64,000 nucleotides of DNA from contig NZ_CP011533.1 of the NCBI RefSeq assembly GCF_001704275.1, positions 4,464,001 through 4,528,000 of the forward strand. Direction: 5' to 3'. Origin of the DNA: Streptomyces noursei ATCC 11455 (GTDB lineage: Bacteria > Actinomycetota > Actinomycetes > Streptomycetales > Streptomycetaceae). This document shows, piece by piece, positions 43,562-52,670 of this stretch. The notes beneath the pieces are model-generated. The model saw nothing but the letters and a program-made list of their open reading frames with translations, was not told the origin of the DNA and made no database searches. Within the stretch, counting starts at the first letter, position 1. Every line of letters begins with the position of its first letter. The position numbers were made by a program, and so were the translations under genes.

Positions 43562-44395
43562 TCAAACCGGCTTGCTCGCCTTCAGGGAATACATGAGCGG
43601 GATGCGGGGCCGGTCGTCCGGGAAACGGTAGTAACCGTCCGCGCCCCGCCGCAGCACACCGAAACGCTGGAAAAGCGTCATGTCGTGCTCGTGCAGGAAC
43701 TCAAGGCGCAACCCGGCCCCGACCACCGCACTGACCACATCCCCCAGGGAATGCTGCCATTCGACGCTCCTGTTGTGGACCGTCCGCGCCTCGAAGTCCG
43801 TATAGCTGCCGGGGGCTTCCTCGTCCCACGCCTCGGTGCGGAAATAGTCGTGGGCGACCTGCGAGCCGGTCCTGTCGTCCAACACATCGCCCAGCGGGTG
43901 GAATTCGGCGAGATAGAGGAATCCGCCGGGCGCCACCAGCGACGCGACCGTCTCGGCCCAACCGACCAGGTCCGGGAGCCAGTTCACCGCCCCTATGCCG
44001 GTGTAGACGATGTCGTACGCGGCGTCGGGCACCGCTTCGGCGGCGTCGTAGACGTCGGCGGCGACGAAGGCCGCACGATCCGGGCCGTAGCCGAATTCGG
44101 CGGCCAGATCGCGGGCCGTCTCGATCGCCGGTTCGGAGAAGTCGAGTCCGACGACCCGGGCGGCGCCGCGGTACGCCCACGACAGCGTGTCCTGGCCGAA
44201 GTGACACTGAAGATGGAGCAGGCTCCGGCCGGTGACGTCGCCGACCTCCGCCGCCTCGAAGTCGCGGATCACATCCCGGGTCCGCCGGAATTCGTCCTGG
44301 TCGTAATAATCGCTCGCGGTGTGGAGGGCGACGCGCTCGTCCCACCTCGCGCGATTCGCCTCACGCCAGCCGTCGGGACCCGTCTGTTCTCGCAT
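43562..44395 (-). CDS. Class I SAM-dependent methyltransferase
   Basis: The 277-aa product has motif I LLHLQCHFGQDTLSWAYRG, motif II VVGLDFSEPAIETAR, VAADVYDA and YDIVYTGIGAVNWLPD. This is a Rossmann methyltransferase of the Methyltransf_25 type with a His/Cys replacing the usual Gly of motif I, common in this subgroup. The substrate is unknown. It is divergent from the S9 peptidase with 69 bp between; TAACTT ends 6 nt before its ATG, suggesting leaderless expression. Confidence 0.88.
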   Translation of the reverse strand: MREQTGPDGWREANRARWDERVALHTASDYYDQDEFRRTRDVIRDFEAAEVGDVTGRSLLHLQCHFGQDTLSWAYRGAARVVGLDFSEPAIETARDLAAEFGYGPDRAAFVAADVYDAAEAVPDAAYDIVYTGIGAVNWLPDLVGWAETVASLVAPGGFLYLAEFHPLGDVLDDRTGSQVAHDYFRTEAWDEEAPGSYTDFEARTVHNRSVEWQHSLGDVVSAVVGAGLRLEFLHEHDMTLFQRFGVLRRGADGYYRFPDDRPRIPLMYSLKASKPV

Positions 44396-44464
44396 AGCCC
44401 GAAGTTATCCACAGCCCTTCGGCCTCGCCAACGGAAATTTCCCCGCCGGGCGCAGAATGGCCCC

Positions 44465-46402
44465 ATGACTGACGAGACCACAGGCCCCGGCCGCACCCCC
44501 GCCGATCCGTCCCCCGCCCTCCCCCATTCCACCGACGCCACGAAGGGAACGGCGGACCCGACCGCCACCATGCCGGACTGGGAGAAGCGCTTCCGCGCCC
44601 CGCGGATCGGGCTGCCGGAATGGGCCGAGTACGCCCCGGACCGCTCCCTGTTCGTCTCGAACGCCACCGGCACCTTCGAGCTCTACACCTGGGACCGCGC
44701 GACCGGCACCCAGCGGCAGGCCACGGACCGCCCGCACGGCACCACGGACGGGACGCTGTCGCCGGACGGCGAGTGGGTCTGGTGGTTCTCGGACACCGAC
44801 GGGGACGAGTTCGGCGTCTGGATGCGGCAGCCCTTCGCCGGCGGCCCGGACGAACCGGCCGTACCGGGGCTCGCCCCCTCCTACCCGGGCGGGCTGGCCA
44901 TCAGCCGGGACGGCACCGTGGTGGTCGGCTGCTCCACCGACGAGGACGGCTCGACGGTCCACGTCGCACGGCCCGGCCAGCCGCCGGTGGAGATCTACCG
45001 GCACCGCGAGTCGGCCGGCGTCGGCGACCTCTCCCACGACGGATCGCTGATCGCCATCGAGCACACCGAGCACGGCGACGCGATGCACTCCGCCATCCGC
45101 GTCGTGCGGCCGGACGGCACGACGGTCGCCGAGTTGGACGACACCAACGGCGGCACCGAGGAACTGGGCCTGTCGGTGATGGGTTTCGCGCCGGTGGACG
45201 GCGACAGCCGACTCCTGGTGGGGCATCAGCGGCGGGGCCGCTGGGAGCCGATGATCTGGGACCCGCTGACGGGCGGGGAGACCGCACTGGAGATCGACCT
45301 GCCCGGCGACGTGGGCGCCGACTGGTACCCGGACGGCTCGGCCCTGCTGGTGGAGCACGAGTACCAGGCCCGCAGCGAACTGTGGCGCTATGAGCTGGCC
45401 ACGCCACCGGCCGGCGCGGACGCCCAGGGCGCTCCCCTCACCCGGGTCGAGACCCCCGCGGGCACGGTCTCGGGCGCCACCGCCCGCCCCGACGGGACGG
45501 TGGAGTTCCTGTGGTCGTCCGCCGCCCAGCCGCCGGAGGTGCGCTCGACGGCCGGCACGGTGGTCCTGGACCCGCCCGGTATGAAGGCCCCCGGATCAGT
45601 CCCCGTGACGGACGCCTGGGTGGACGGCCCCGGCGGCCGCATCCACGCCCTGGTGCAGCAGCCGCCCGGCGCGGGGCCCTTCCCCACCGTCTTCGAAATC
45701 CACGGCGGCCCGACCTGGCACGACAGCGACGCCTTCGCCTCGTCGCCGGCGGCCTGGGTCGATCACGGCTTCGCGGTCGTCCGCGTCAACTACCGGGGCT
45801 CGACCGGCTACGGCCGCGCCTGGACGGACGCGCTCAAGCACCGCGTCGGCCTGATCGAGCTGGAGGACATCGCCGCGGTGCGGGAGTGGGCGATCGCCTC
45901 CGGTCTCGCGGATCCGCAGCGACTGGTGCTCGCCGGCGGCTCGTGGGGCGGCTATCTGACCCTGCTGGGCCTGGGCACCCAGCCGGACGCCTGGGCGCTC
46001 GGGCTGGCCGCGGTCCCGGTGGCGGACTACGTCACGGCGTACCACGACGAGATGGAAGCCCTGAAGGCCATGGACCGCACCCTCCTGGGCGGGACGCCGG
46101 AGGAGGTCCCCGAGCGCTTCGAGGCGTCCTCCCCGCTGACGTATGTCGACGCGGTGCGGGCCCCCGTCTACATCTCCGCCGGCGTCAACGACCCGCGCTG
46201 CCCGATCCAGCAGGTGGAGAACTACGTCCAGCGCCTGGAGAAGCGCGGCCACCCCCACGAGGTCTACCGCTACGACGCCGGCCACGGCTCGCTCGTCGTG
46301 GAGGAGCGCATCAAGCAGGTCCGCCTGGAGCTGGACTTCGCCCACCGCCACCTGACGAGCGCGGGGGCCACGGAGTCCGAGTCGAGCGAGAAGGTCGAGT
46401 AG
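44465..46402 (+). CDS. S9-family prolyl-oligopeptidase-type serine peptidase
   Basis: The 645-aa product has an N-terminal beta-propeller region (about 60-385, with repeats such as LSPDGEWVWWFSD, FELYTWDR, VHVARPG) and a C-terminal alpha/beta-hydrolase domain. Nucleophile Ser493 is in GGSWGGYL, Asp576 in GVNDPRCP and His607 in DAGHGSLV; HGGPTWHDSD is the oxyanion strand. It cleaves oligopeptides; acyl-aminoacyl peptidase or dipeptidyl activity cannot be told apart here. There is no signal peptide, so it is cytoplasmic. CAGAAT lies 5 nt before ATG and there is no Shine-Dalgarno. Confidence 0.93.
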   Translation: MTDETTGPGRTPADPSPALPHSTDATKGTADPTATMPDWEKRFRAPRIGLPEWAEYAPDRSLFVSNATGTFELYTWDRATGTQRQATDRPHGTTDGTLSPDGEWVWWFSDTDGDEFGVWMRQPFAGGPDEPAVPGLAPSYPGGLAISRDGTVVVGCSTDEDGSTVHVARPGQPPVEIYRHRESAGVGDLSHDGSLIAIEHTEHGDAMHSAIRVVRPDGTTVAELDDTNGGTEELGLSVMGFAPVDGDSRLLVGHQRRGRWEPMIWDPLTGGETALEIDLPGDVGADWYPDGSALLVEHEYQARSELWRYELATPPAGADAQGAPLTRVETPAGTVSGATARPDGTVEFLWSSAAQPPEVRSTAGTVVLDPPGMKAPGSVPVTDAWVDGPGGRIHALVQQPPGAGPFPTVFEIHGGPTWHDSDAFASSPAAWVDHGFAVVRVNYRGSTGYGRAWTDALKHRVGLIELEDIAAVREWAIASGLADPQRLVLAGGSWGGYLTLLGLGTQPDAWALGLAAVPVADYVTAYHDEMEALKAMDRTLLGGTPEEVPERFEASSPLTYVDAVRAPVYISAGVNDPRCPIQQVENYVQRLEKRGHPHEVYRYDAGHGSLVVEERIKQVRLELDFAHRHLTSAGATESESSEKVE

Positions 46403-46411
46403 CGACGCTGC

Positions 46412-46448
46412 GGGGGAGGTGGGGGCGGGTGGGGCGGGGGGGGAGGGG
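46412..46448 (+). other. G-run tract (potential G-quadruplex) between convergent genes
   Basis: Runs of 5, 5, 3, 4, 8 and 4 G separated by 1-4 nt follow the S9 peptidase stop. They are followed by a C-rich tract that can pair back with them (hairpin near 46444-46470). It probably serves as a terminator or pause site for both genes. Confidence 0.5.
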
Positions 46449-46468
46449 AAGCCCCCCGGGGGAGCCCC

Positions 46469-47362
46469 CTACCTGCTGGCCGTGACTTCGGTTCCGGTCG
46501 CGCCCTCGCCGCTCGCGCCCTCCTCGGCCGCCGCCCCCACGGACCCCTCAGGCCCCACGGACCCCTCAAGCTCCTCAGGGAGGATGCCCAGGGCGGCGTC
46601 CTTGGCGGCCTCGGCCTCGCGACGGACCAGACGGAACCACATGAAGACGACAAAACCCGCGAAGACGAACCATTCGCCGGTGTACCCGAGGTTCTGGAAC
46701 GCCTTCATGTCCAGGCCGGTGCCCTCCACGGCGGCCGGCGGGACGGCGCGCAGCGGGGCGGGCGGTTCGGTGAGCGTGATCCAGGCGTCGTAGACGCCGT
46801 ACGGCACGATGTTGACCAGCGACGCCGCGCTGATCATGCCGAGCTGCCCCTTCGGCAGACCGCCGCCCGCCCGGACCCCGGCCGTGCCCTCGTTCTCGGA
46901 CGCCTGCAGCGCGCCGACCACGGTGACCTCCCCGGTGGGCGGCGCGGGCACCTTCGCGGTGTCGGCCGTGGCGTTCGCGTCGCCGGGCAGCCAGCCGCGG
47001 ACGACCGGGAGGGCCTTGCCCCCGTCCGTACGCAGCAGGGTCAGGACGTAGAAGCCCTGCTGGTCGCCGTTCTTGCCCTGGAGGGTGCGGCCCGGGACCA
47101 GTAGTTGGTGCGTGGCGTCGAAGCGGCCACGGGCGCTGGCCTGGCGGCCGGAGGTGACCTGGTCGACCGGCAGCAGGCTCTGCAACGGCCGGGGAGCCGC
47201 GGCCTTGGCGTCGGCGGTTCGGTTCTCCTGCTGGTGGTGTGAGGCGACCCGGGCGTCGAAGCGGCTCAGCTGCCAGCTGCCCATGAAGATGCAGAAGGGG
47301 ATCGCCAGCACGGCGAAGACGTTGATTCCCCACCACCGCGGGGTCAGCAGGAACCGGTACAC
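46469..47362 (-). CDS. SURF1-family cytochrome oxidase assembly protein
   Basis: The 297-aa product has the family layout: a first membrane helix (WWGINVFAVLAIPFCIFMGSWQLSR), an extracytoplasmic domain with ARGRFDATHQLLVPGR and LPVVRGWLPGD, and a second helix near the C-terminus (WFVFAGFVVFMWFRLV), then an acidic/Gly tail. SURF1 helps assemble haem-copper oxidase at the membrane. GTG 47362 (VYRFLLTPRWWG) is preferred because it places the first helix as usual; TACCGT 8 nt upstream suggests leaderless expression. The longer frame to 47512 adds a Pro/Gly-rich stretch without signature. Confidence 0.9.
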   Translation of the reverse strand: MYRFLLTPRWWGINVFAVLAIPFCIFMGSWQLSRFDARVASHHQQENRTADAKAAAPRPLQSLLPVDQVTSGRQASARGRFDATHQLLVPGRTLQGKNGDQQGFYVLTLLRTDGGKALPVVRGWLPGDANATADTAKVPAPPTGEVTVVGALQASENEGTAGVRAGGGLPKGQLGMISAASLVNIVPYGVYDAWITLTEPPAPLRAVPPAAVEGTGLDMKAFQNLGYTGEWFVFAGFVVFMWFRLVRREAEAAKDAALGILPEELEGSVGPEGSVGAAAEEGASGEGATGTEVTASR

Positions 47363-47906
47363 CCCACCAACGGTACGGGGCCCGCGCCGCGCGGCCGCAC
47401 CGCCCCCTCCCCGCCGCGGTTCCGGCCCCGGGACCTGGGCGGTTGCCGTTCCGGGCCCGGTGCCCGACAGCCGTCCCTCGTCCATACCGACCGCCCTCCG
47501 CGCATGCCGCACCGCACCACCCCGCGCCCGTACCGAACGGACAAGGGCCCCTTCTGGTTCCCCAGGTGAAGCCTCCGACCCCTCAGGTGCCCCTTCGCCC
47601 CAGGCAGCTCTCCGGGTTGCTCCCCGGACGGAGTTACTCCCCGGCAGCCGAGGCTCCGTCAGGTGCTCCTGGCGAACGATCCGTCATCAGGCCAGCCGCA
47701 CGACCATGGCATCATCAGGCCAGCCGCACGACCACGGCATCACCAGGTCTGCCGGGTCGCCGAAGCCCCGTCAGGTCTGCCATGCGGCCGAGGCGCCATC
47801 AGGTCTCCGGACGGCCATGGCGCCATCACGTCTTCGGGCGCGGCACCGCCCGTTCTCCGGGGAGCGCGCCGCAGGGCCCCGTCCTCGGGCAGGGGCACCG
47901 CTCGGC
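47363..47906. other. Intergenic region with degenerate repeats
   Basis: 544 bp between SURF1 (minus) and the next minus-strand gene. No supported gene; most of it is the degenerate 28-bp repeat array at 47659-47838. Confidence 0.5.
47659..47838. repeat. Degenerate approx. 28-bp tandem repeats
   Basis: About seven units each begin TCA(T)CAGG or TCAGGT and often end CGGCCATGGCGCCA-like. Units at 47685-47712 and 47713-47740 are nearly identical (period 28). The outer units are diverged and of variable length. There is no spacer/repeat alternation, so this is not a CRISPR. Confidence 0.75.
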
Positions 47907-49196
47907 CTACGGTGCGGCCAGCGGTGCCGTGCGGTACACCGTGCCCGCACAGGCGTCGGGGATCTTGGTGTCGGCCGCGGTGGGCGGACCCGCCTCCGGC
48001 GTATGGGTCAGGAGCACGCCGCCGGCCGCCGCCCCGCCGTCACCGGAGCCGTCACCGCCGCCGGCCTGGCCGCCGGTGCCGCTGCCGCTCGTCGTCGCCG
48101 CCGCGGCGGCCGGCGAGTCCCCCGGCGCCTTGGACGGGTCGGGCGTCGGCGACGGTCCGGGGCTGACGCATCCGGTCGTGCCACCGCCGGCCGCCGGGAT
48201 CCAGGCGAACTTGACCTCGTACGCCTGCCCCGGCTTCAGCACCAGTTGGTCCGGGGTGGTCGCCGGGTCCGGCAGCCCGGTGGCGTCGTCACCCGAGGTG
48301 TGGTCGACGACATGGATCTTGTCCGCCTTGGTGGAGCCCTGCGGGGTGAGGTCGACGGTCCCGCCGCCCTCCACGGAGCAAGCGGAATCGGACGTGTTCA
48401 CCACCCGGAACGCGCCGTAGACCCGGCCCGACGCGTCGGCCGGGCGGACCGTTCCGGTGCCCTTGCCGAGCTGATCGCGCCCACAGACCGGTGAGGTGAC
48501 GTCCATCGTCGTGTCCGGTGCGGGTGTGCCGGCGCCGGCGCCGGGCAGGCCCGCACCGGGCTTCTCGGCGTCCTTGCCCGCCTTGTCCGCCGGCCGGTCA
48601 GCGGTGGGCTTCCCACCGCCCCCGCCGGTCGGCCGGGTGCTGGCCTTCTCGGTGCCTTCGCCGCGCGTGCCGCTGGTGTCGTGCTCGGCGTCCCGGCTGC
48701 TGGCGGCGTTGGCCGGACGGTCGCCGGGGCCGTCGCTGAGGCTCGCCACGTGGACCATCGCCGGGATCGCCGTACCGCCGAGCAGCAGCGCGGCGGCCGC
48801 GCCCACCACGGCATGGCGCCGCCGCTGACGACGGGCCGGGACCGCCTGCCGCAACCGCTCCAGGGCGTCCGGCGCGGGCTCCAGGTCGACGACGCGGGAC
48901 TGCAACAGCCGCCGCAACTCGTCCTCACCGCCGAAGCCTTCACCACCGCGCCCGAAAGCGTCGTCGACGATCAACCGGTCGCCGCCGAAGCCATCGCCGC
49001 CGAAACGGCCACCGGCGAAGTCGTCACCCGCGAAGCCGTCGCCGTCGGACCGGCCGCCGGCCCGCCGACCGGTCTTCTTCCCCCGGCTGTCCCAGCCGTC
49101 CCCGCCGTCCCGGCCGTCGCCCTCGCGCCAGTCCCAGTCGTACCCGTCGTGCCCGTCGTGCCCGGTGTTCTCCCGGTCGGGTCCTGCCGCACTCAC
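47907..49196 (-). CDS. Membrane protein coupled to a sigma-like gene (putative anti-sigma/partner)
   Basis: The 429-aa product has an acidic Asp/Gly-rich N-terminus (about 1-90), then LRRLLQSRVVDLEPAPDALERLRQAVPARRQRRR, a single membrane helix (HAVVGAAAALLLGGTAIPAMV, about 128-148), a low-complexity linker and an extracytoplasmic domain with cysteines (VCGRD, ACSVEG, GCVSPG, DACAGTV) that could bear disulfides. GTG 49196 overlaps the stop of the sigma-like gene (GTGA), as anti-sigma genes commonly do, but there is no ZAS-type His/Cys motif. An anti-sigma or sensor role is inferred only from context and topology. Confidence 0.75.
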   Translation of the reverse strand: MSAAGPDRENTGHDGHDGYDWDWREGDGRDGGDGWDSRGKKTGRRAGGRSDGDGFAGDDFAGGRFGGDGFGGDRLIVDDAFGRGGEGFGGEDELRRLLQSRVVDLEPAPDALERLRQAVPARRQRRRHAVVGAAAALLLGGTAIPAMVHVASLSDGPGDRPANAASSRDAEHDTSGTRGEGTEKASTRPTGGGGGKPTADRPADKAGKDAEKPGAGLPGAGAGTPAPDTTMDVTSPVCGRDQLGKGTGTVRPADASGRVYGAFRVVNTSDSACSVEGGGTVDLTPQGSTKADKIHVVDHTSGDDATGLPDPATTPDQLVLKPGQAYEVKFAWIPAAGGGTTGCVSPGPSPTPDPSKAPGDSPAAAAATTSGSGTGGQAGGGDGSGDGGAAAGGVLLTHTPEAGPPTAADTKIPDACAGTVYRTAPLAAP

Positions 49197-49696
49197 GCCG
49201 GAGCCTCCATGGCAACGCGGAGCGCCGCTATCCCCCGCGAGCCGTACGCCTTGACCGAGCCGAGCGATATGCCCAGCGTCTCGGCGACCTGAGCCTCCGT
49301 CATATCGGCGAAGTAGCGGAGCACCAGCACCTCGCGCTGACGCCGTTGCAGCCCGCGCATGGCCTTGATGAGCTGATCCCGCTCCAGCAGGTCGTACGCG
49401 CCCTCCTCGGCGCTCGCCATGTCGGGCATGGGCTTGGAGAGCAGCTTCAGCCCGAGGATGCGCCGACGCAGCGCGGAGCGCGAGAGGTTGACGACCGTCT
49501 GCCGCAGGTAGGCCAGTGTGGTGCCGGCTGCCATCGCGTCGTCAGTGTCCCCACGCTGCGTCGAGAGCTGCGCGGGGCGCGCGGCGGACCAGGGGGCGAT
49601 CACCGGCATGCCCCCGGATACCCGTGGGTGCTGCGGGCGCACTGCCGCGCCTGCCGCTCCCGCCGGGGCGATGGTGAATCCGAGTACCTCTGCCAC
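49193..49696 (-). CDS. SigE-family sigma-like protein lacking region 2
   Basis: The 167-aa product has region 4 complete (YDLLERDQLIKAMRGLQRRQREVLVLRYFADM to GISLGSVKAYGSRGIAAL, a helix-turn-helix that binds -35 DNA). The segment LAYLRQTVVNLSRSALRRR just before region 4 is intact. Region 2, which binds -10 DNA and core polymerase, is absent: an N-terminal Pro/Ala-rich stretch ends DTDDAMAAGTT at residue 60 and continues straight into LAYLRQ. Streptomycete relatives, as I remember them, have about 50 residues there. GTG 49696 is likely but lacks a close ribosome site. Coupled by GTGA to the downstream membrane protein. Confidence 0.8.
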   Translation of the reverse strand: MAEVLGFTIAPAGAAGAAVRPQHPRVSGGMPVIAPWSAARPAQLSTQRGDTDDAMAAGTTLAYLRQTVVNLSRSALRRRILGLKLLSKPMPDMASAEEGAYDLLERDQLIKAMRGLQRRQREVLVLRYFADMTEAQVAETLGISLGSVKAYGSRGIAALRVAMEAPA

Positions 49697-50286
49697 GCTT
49701 GTTGGACACGCTTCCCCCCAAAAGGGTTGTACGCGCAAGGCACCGCTTGTGGCGATGCGTCGAATGCCCTCATGCGCACCAGCTCTTCCCAAATGCCCCA
49801 ATTGCCCTGATGCGACTGTGTCGGCACAGTCGCCCCGCCACCCCAGGGCCCCGGAAGCGGCCCACGAAGACCGCGGACCACCCCGAGAGGTGACCCGGAA
49901 AGACGCCACCCACCGGCCGGCGGTTGCAGCCTCGCGGGAAGCGAATGATCGAACAGAACATCAGCCCAGATCAAGTGGCTCGGACCAGCACCTCATACAC
50001 GAAATCTTCACACGTCCCACAAATTATGTCGCAGGCGGCCACCCCACCGCAGCCACTCCCGCCAACTACCGCACCCCCGCACGAAGATCAGCGCCCGAAG
50101 CCCCCGGGAGCGCCGAGCGCACGCACAACGGAACAGGAGCAGGAGAAGAAACAGAAACAGGAACAGGAGCAGGAACAGAGAAAGCAATAGGGACAGCAGC
50201 GGACAAATCCACGAAAACAACCGCAGAACGCCACCCGGCAGACCATCACCCGGCAGACGACCACCACCCGGCAACCCCGGCCCGCC
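49697..50286. other. Intergenic region upstream of the sigma-like gene, downstream of asd
   Basis: 590 bp with no supported gene. A frame at 49924-50190 encodes only Gln/Glu/Lys low complexity and is rejected. The region holds the purine-rich repeat at 50131-50184. The sigma-like gene promoter should lie near 49.75 kb. Confidence 0.45.
50131..50184. repeat. Purine-rich hexanucleotide-like repeat
   Basis: Degenerate AACAGG / AGCAGG / AACAGA units occur in tandem (GAACAGGAGCAGGAGAAGAA and on). It is an unusually A-rich purine tract for this GC-rich genome, on the 3' side of asd. Confidence 0.8.
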
Positions 50287-51402
50287 CTACCCCCGCAACT
50301 CCCCCACCACCAACTCCCCGATCTGCGCCGCGTTCAGGGCCGCGCCCTTGCGCAAGTTGTCCCCGCACACGAACAGCTCCAGCGCCCGCGGATCGTCCAG
50401 CGAGCGCCGCACCCGCCCCACCCACGTGGGGTCCGTCCCGACCACGTCCGACGGGGTCGGGTACTCGCCCGCCGCCGGGTCGTCGAACAGGACGACTCCG
50501 GGCGCGGCCGCCAGGATCTCGTGCGCGCCGGCGACCGTGACCTCGTTCTCGAAGCGGGCGTGCACGGCCATCGAGTGCGTGGTGAGCACCGGCACCCGTA
50601 CGCAGGTCGCGGTGACCGGGAGTTCGGGCAGCCCCAGGACCTTCCGGGACTCGTCGCGGATCTTCAGTTCCTCCGAGGACCAGCCGTCCGCCTGGAGCGA
50701 CCCGGCCCACGGCACGACGTTGAGGGCGAGCGGGGCGGGGAACGGCCCCAGGGTGTCGCCGATCGCCCGCCGGACGTCGCCGGGCGCGGCGCCCAGTTCC
50801 GTACCGGACACGGCCGAGAGTTGCGCCCGCAGCGTCTCGGCGCCGGCCTGCCCGACCCCGGACGCGGCCTGGTACGAGGAGACGACCAGTTCGCTCAGCC
50901 CGTACTCGGCGTGCAGCGCGCCGAGCGCGACGATCATCGACAGGGTGGTGCAGTTCGGGTTGGCGATGATCCCGCGGGGGCGCATCCGCGCCGCGCACCC
51001 GTTGACCTCGGGGACGACCAGCGGCACGTCCGGATCTCCCCGGAACGCGCCCGAATTGTCCACCACGACCGCGCCCTTGGACACCGCGACCGGCACCCAC
51101 TGCGCGGCGACCTCGTCCGGCAGGTCGAACATCGCGACGTCGATGCCGTCGAAGGCGTCCTCGCTCAGCGCGACGACCTCGACCTCCTCGCCGCGCACGG
51201 TCAGCTTGCGGCCGGCCGAACGGGCGGAGGCGATCAGCCGGATCTCGCCCCAGACGTCGGCCCGCTCGGAGAGGATCCCGAGCAGGACGCGGCCGACGGC
51301 ACCGGTGGCGCCGACGACCGCGAGGTGCGGCTTGGCGGCCGGGCGGGCCCCCGCCCCAGCCGTGTCGGCGAGGGACGGGCGGCCCGCCTCGGCCGGGATC
51401 AT
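50287..51402 (-). CDS. asd: Aspartate-semialdehyde dehydrogenase
   Basis: This 371-aa enzyme reduces aspartyl-phosphate to aspartate semialdehyde with NADPH, the branch point to lysine/DAP, threonine, methionine and isoleucine. It has the dinucleotide motif GATGAVG (31-37), [11 protein letters not shown], active Cys151 in ANPNCTT and the HSMAVH segment. The N-terminus is about 24 residues longer than the usual start ([11 protein letters not shown]); a shorter form from a later start is possible. ATG overlaps the ask stop (ATGA), so synthesis is coupled to aspartokinase. Confidence 0.96.
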   Translation of the reverse strand: MIPAEAGRPSLADTAGAGARPAAKPHLAVVGATGAVGRVLLGILSERADVWGEIRLIASARSAGRKLTVRGEEVEVVALSEDAFDGIDVAMFDLPDEVAAQWVPVAVSKGAVVVDNSGAFRGDPDVPLVVPEVNGCAARMRPRGIIANPNCTTLSMIVALGALHAEYGLSELVVSSYQAASGVGQAGAETLRAQLSAVSGTELGAAPGDVRRAIGDTLGPFPAPLALNVVPWAGSLQADGWSSEELKIRDESRKVLGLPELPVTATCVRVPVLTTHSMAVHARFENEVTVAGAHEILAAAPGVVLFDDPAAGEYPTPSDVVGTDPTWVGRVRRSLDDPRALELFVCGDNLRKGAALNAAQIGELVVGELRG

Positions 51403-51920
51403 CGTCCCGTGCCGCCGTAGACGATCGCCTCGTCGCTCTCGCTGTCGAGGCCGAAGGCGCTGTGCACCGCCTGGACGGCCTCGTTGACGTCATCGGCACG
51501 GGTGACGACCGAGATGCGGATCTCGGAGGTCGAGATGAGCTCGATGTTCACGCCCGCGTTCGACAGCGCCTCGAAGAACGCCGCGGTCACGCCGGGGTTG
51601 GTCTTCATGCCGGCGCCGACCAGCGAGATCTTGGCGATCTGGTCGTCGTAGCGGAGCGAGTCGAAGCCGACCGCGGCGCGGGTCTTCTCCAGCGCCGCGA
51701 CGGCCTTGCGGCCCTCCGCCTTCGGCAGCGTGAAGGAGATGTCCGTCAGCCCGGTGGAGGCCGCCGACACGTTCTGGACGACCATGTCGATGTTGACCTC
51801 GGAGTCGGCGATGGCACGGAAGATCCGCGCGGCCTCGCCCGGCTTGTCCGGGACCCCGACGACCGTGACCTTCGCCTCGGAGGTGTCGTGCGCGACGCCC
51901 GAGATGATTGCCTGCTCCAT
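51399..51920 (-). CDS. ask: Aspartokinase beta chain from internal start
   Basis: In-frame ATG 51920 within ask, with AAGGGG 9 nt upstream, gives 173 residues starting [20 protein letters not shown]. This corresponds to the separately translated regulatory beta subunit of Corynebacterium LysC (starts MEEAVLTGVATDKSEAKVTV). It contains both ACT domains and no kinase residues. Confidence 0.75.
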   Translation of the reverse strand: MEQAIISGVAHDTSEAKVTVVGVPDKPGEAARIFRAIADSEVNIDMVVQNVSAASTGLTDISFTLPKAEGRKAVAALEKTRAAVGFDSLRYDDQIAKISLVGAGMKTNPGVTAAFFEALSNAGVNIELISTSEIRISVVTRADDVNEAVQAVHSAFGLDSESDEAIVYGGTGR

Positions 51921-52670
51921 CGGCCTGTCCCCTTGCGGTTCGTTGCTGACCCACGTGCCCTTCAGCCCCGAGAAGGACGAGCGGACGTGGATCGGGATGT
52001 TGTAACGGCGTGCGTACTCGACGCAGCGGTGCAGCAGCACCTTGGAGCCGGAGCTGGCCAGCTCCAGCATGTCCTCGAAGGAGATCCAGTCGATCTTCCG
52101 GGCCTTCTTCACGACCCGCGGGTCGGCGGTGAAGACACCGTCCACGTCGGTGTAGATCTCACAGACATCGGCGTCCAGGGCGGCGGCCAGCGCCACCGCG
52201 GTGGTGTCCGAACCGCCGCGCCCCAGCGTCGTGATGTCCTTCTTGTCCTGGGACACGCCCTGGAATCCGGCGACGATGGCGATGTTGCCCTCGTCGATCG
52301 ACGCCTTGATGCGGCCGGGCGTGACATCGATGATCCGTGCCTTGTTGTGCACGGAGTCGGTGATCACACCGGCCTGGCTGCCGGTGAAGGACTGCGCCTC
52401 ATGGCCGAGGTTTTTGATCGCCATCGCCAGCAGGGCCATGGAGATCCGCTCTCCGGCGGTCAGCAGCATGTCGAACTCGCGCCCCGACGGGATCGGGGAC
52501 ACTTCCTGCGCGAGATCGATCAGCTCGTCCGTCGTGTCGCCCATCGCCGAGACCACCACGACAACCTGGTTGCCGTTCTTCTTGGCCTCGACGATTCGCT
52601 TGGCAACGCGCTTGATGCCCTCGGCATCCGCAACGGATGAGCCGCCGTACTTCTGCACGACAAGGCCCAC
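51399..52670 (-). CDS. ask: Aspartokinase, alpha chain
   Basis: This 423-aa kinase phosphorylates aspartate, the first step of the aspartate pathway. It has KYGGSS at residues 7-12, the kinase segments [18 protein letters not shown] and [15 protein letters not shown], and two C-terminal ACT domains (from about 265; [18 protein letters not shown] and [19 protein letters not shown]) that give Lys/Thr feedback control. GTG 52670 is chosen for AGGAG 6 nt upstream, giving [12 protein letters not shown]. It is coupled by ATGA to asd. In actinobacteria the enzyme is an alpha2beta2 complex. Confidence 0.96.
   Translation of the reverse strand: MGLVVQKYGGSSVADAEGIKRVAKRIVEAKKNGNQVVVVVSAMGDTTDELIDLAQEVSPIPSGREFDMLLTAGERISMALLAMAIKNLGHEAQSFTGSQAGVITDSVHNKARIIDVTPGRIKASIDEGNIAIVAGFQGVSQDKKDITTLGRGGSDTTAVALAAALDADVCEIYTDVDGVFTADPRVVKKARKIDWISFEDMLELASSGSKVLLHRCVEYARRYNIPIHVRSSFSGLKGTWVSNEPQGDRPMEQAIISGVAHDTSEAKVTVVGVPDKPGEAARIFRAIADSEVNIDMVVQNVSAASTGLTDISFTLPKAEGRKAVAALEKTRAAVGFDSLRYDDQIAKISLVGAGMKTNPGVTAAFFEALSNAGVNIELISTSEIRISVVTRADDVNEAVQAVHSAFGLDSESDEAIVYGGTGR

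Noticed and set aside
47659..47838. 28-bp repeats as a CRISPR array
   Set aside because: The units are contiguous, without unique spacers, and diverged; no cas genes are in the window.
49924..50190. 88-codon frame ending in Gln/Glu/Lys repeats
   Set aside because: It is the translation of the purine microsatellite; composition and lack of start signals argue against a gene.
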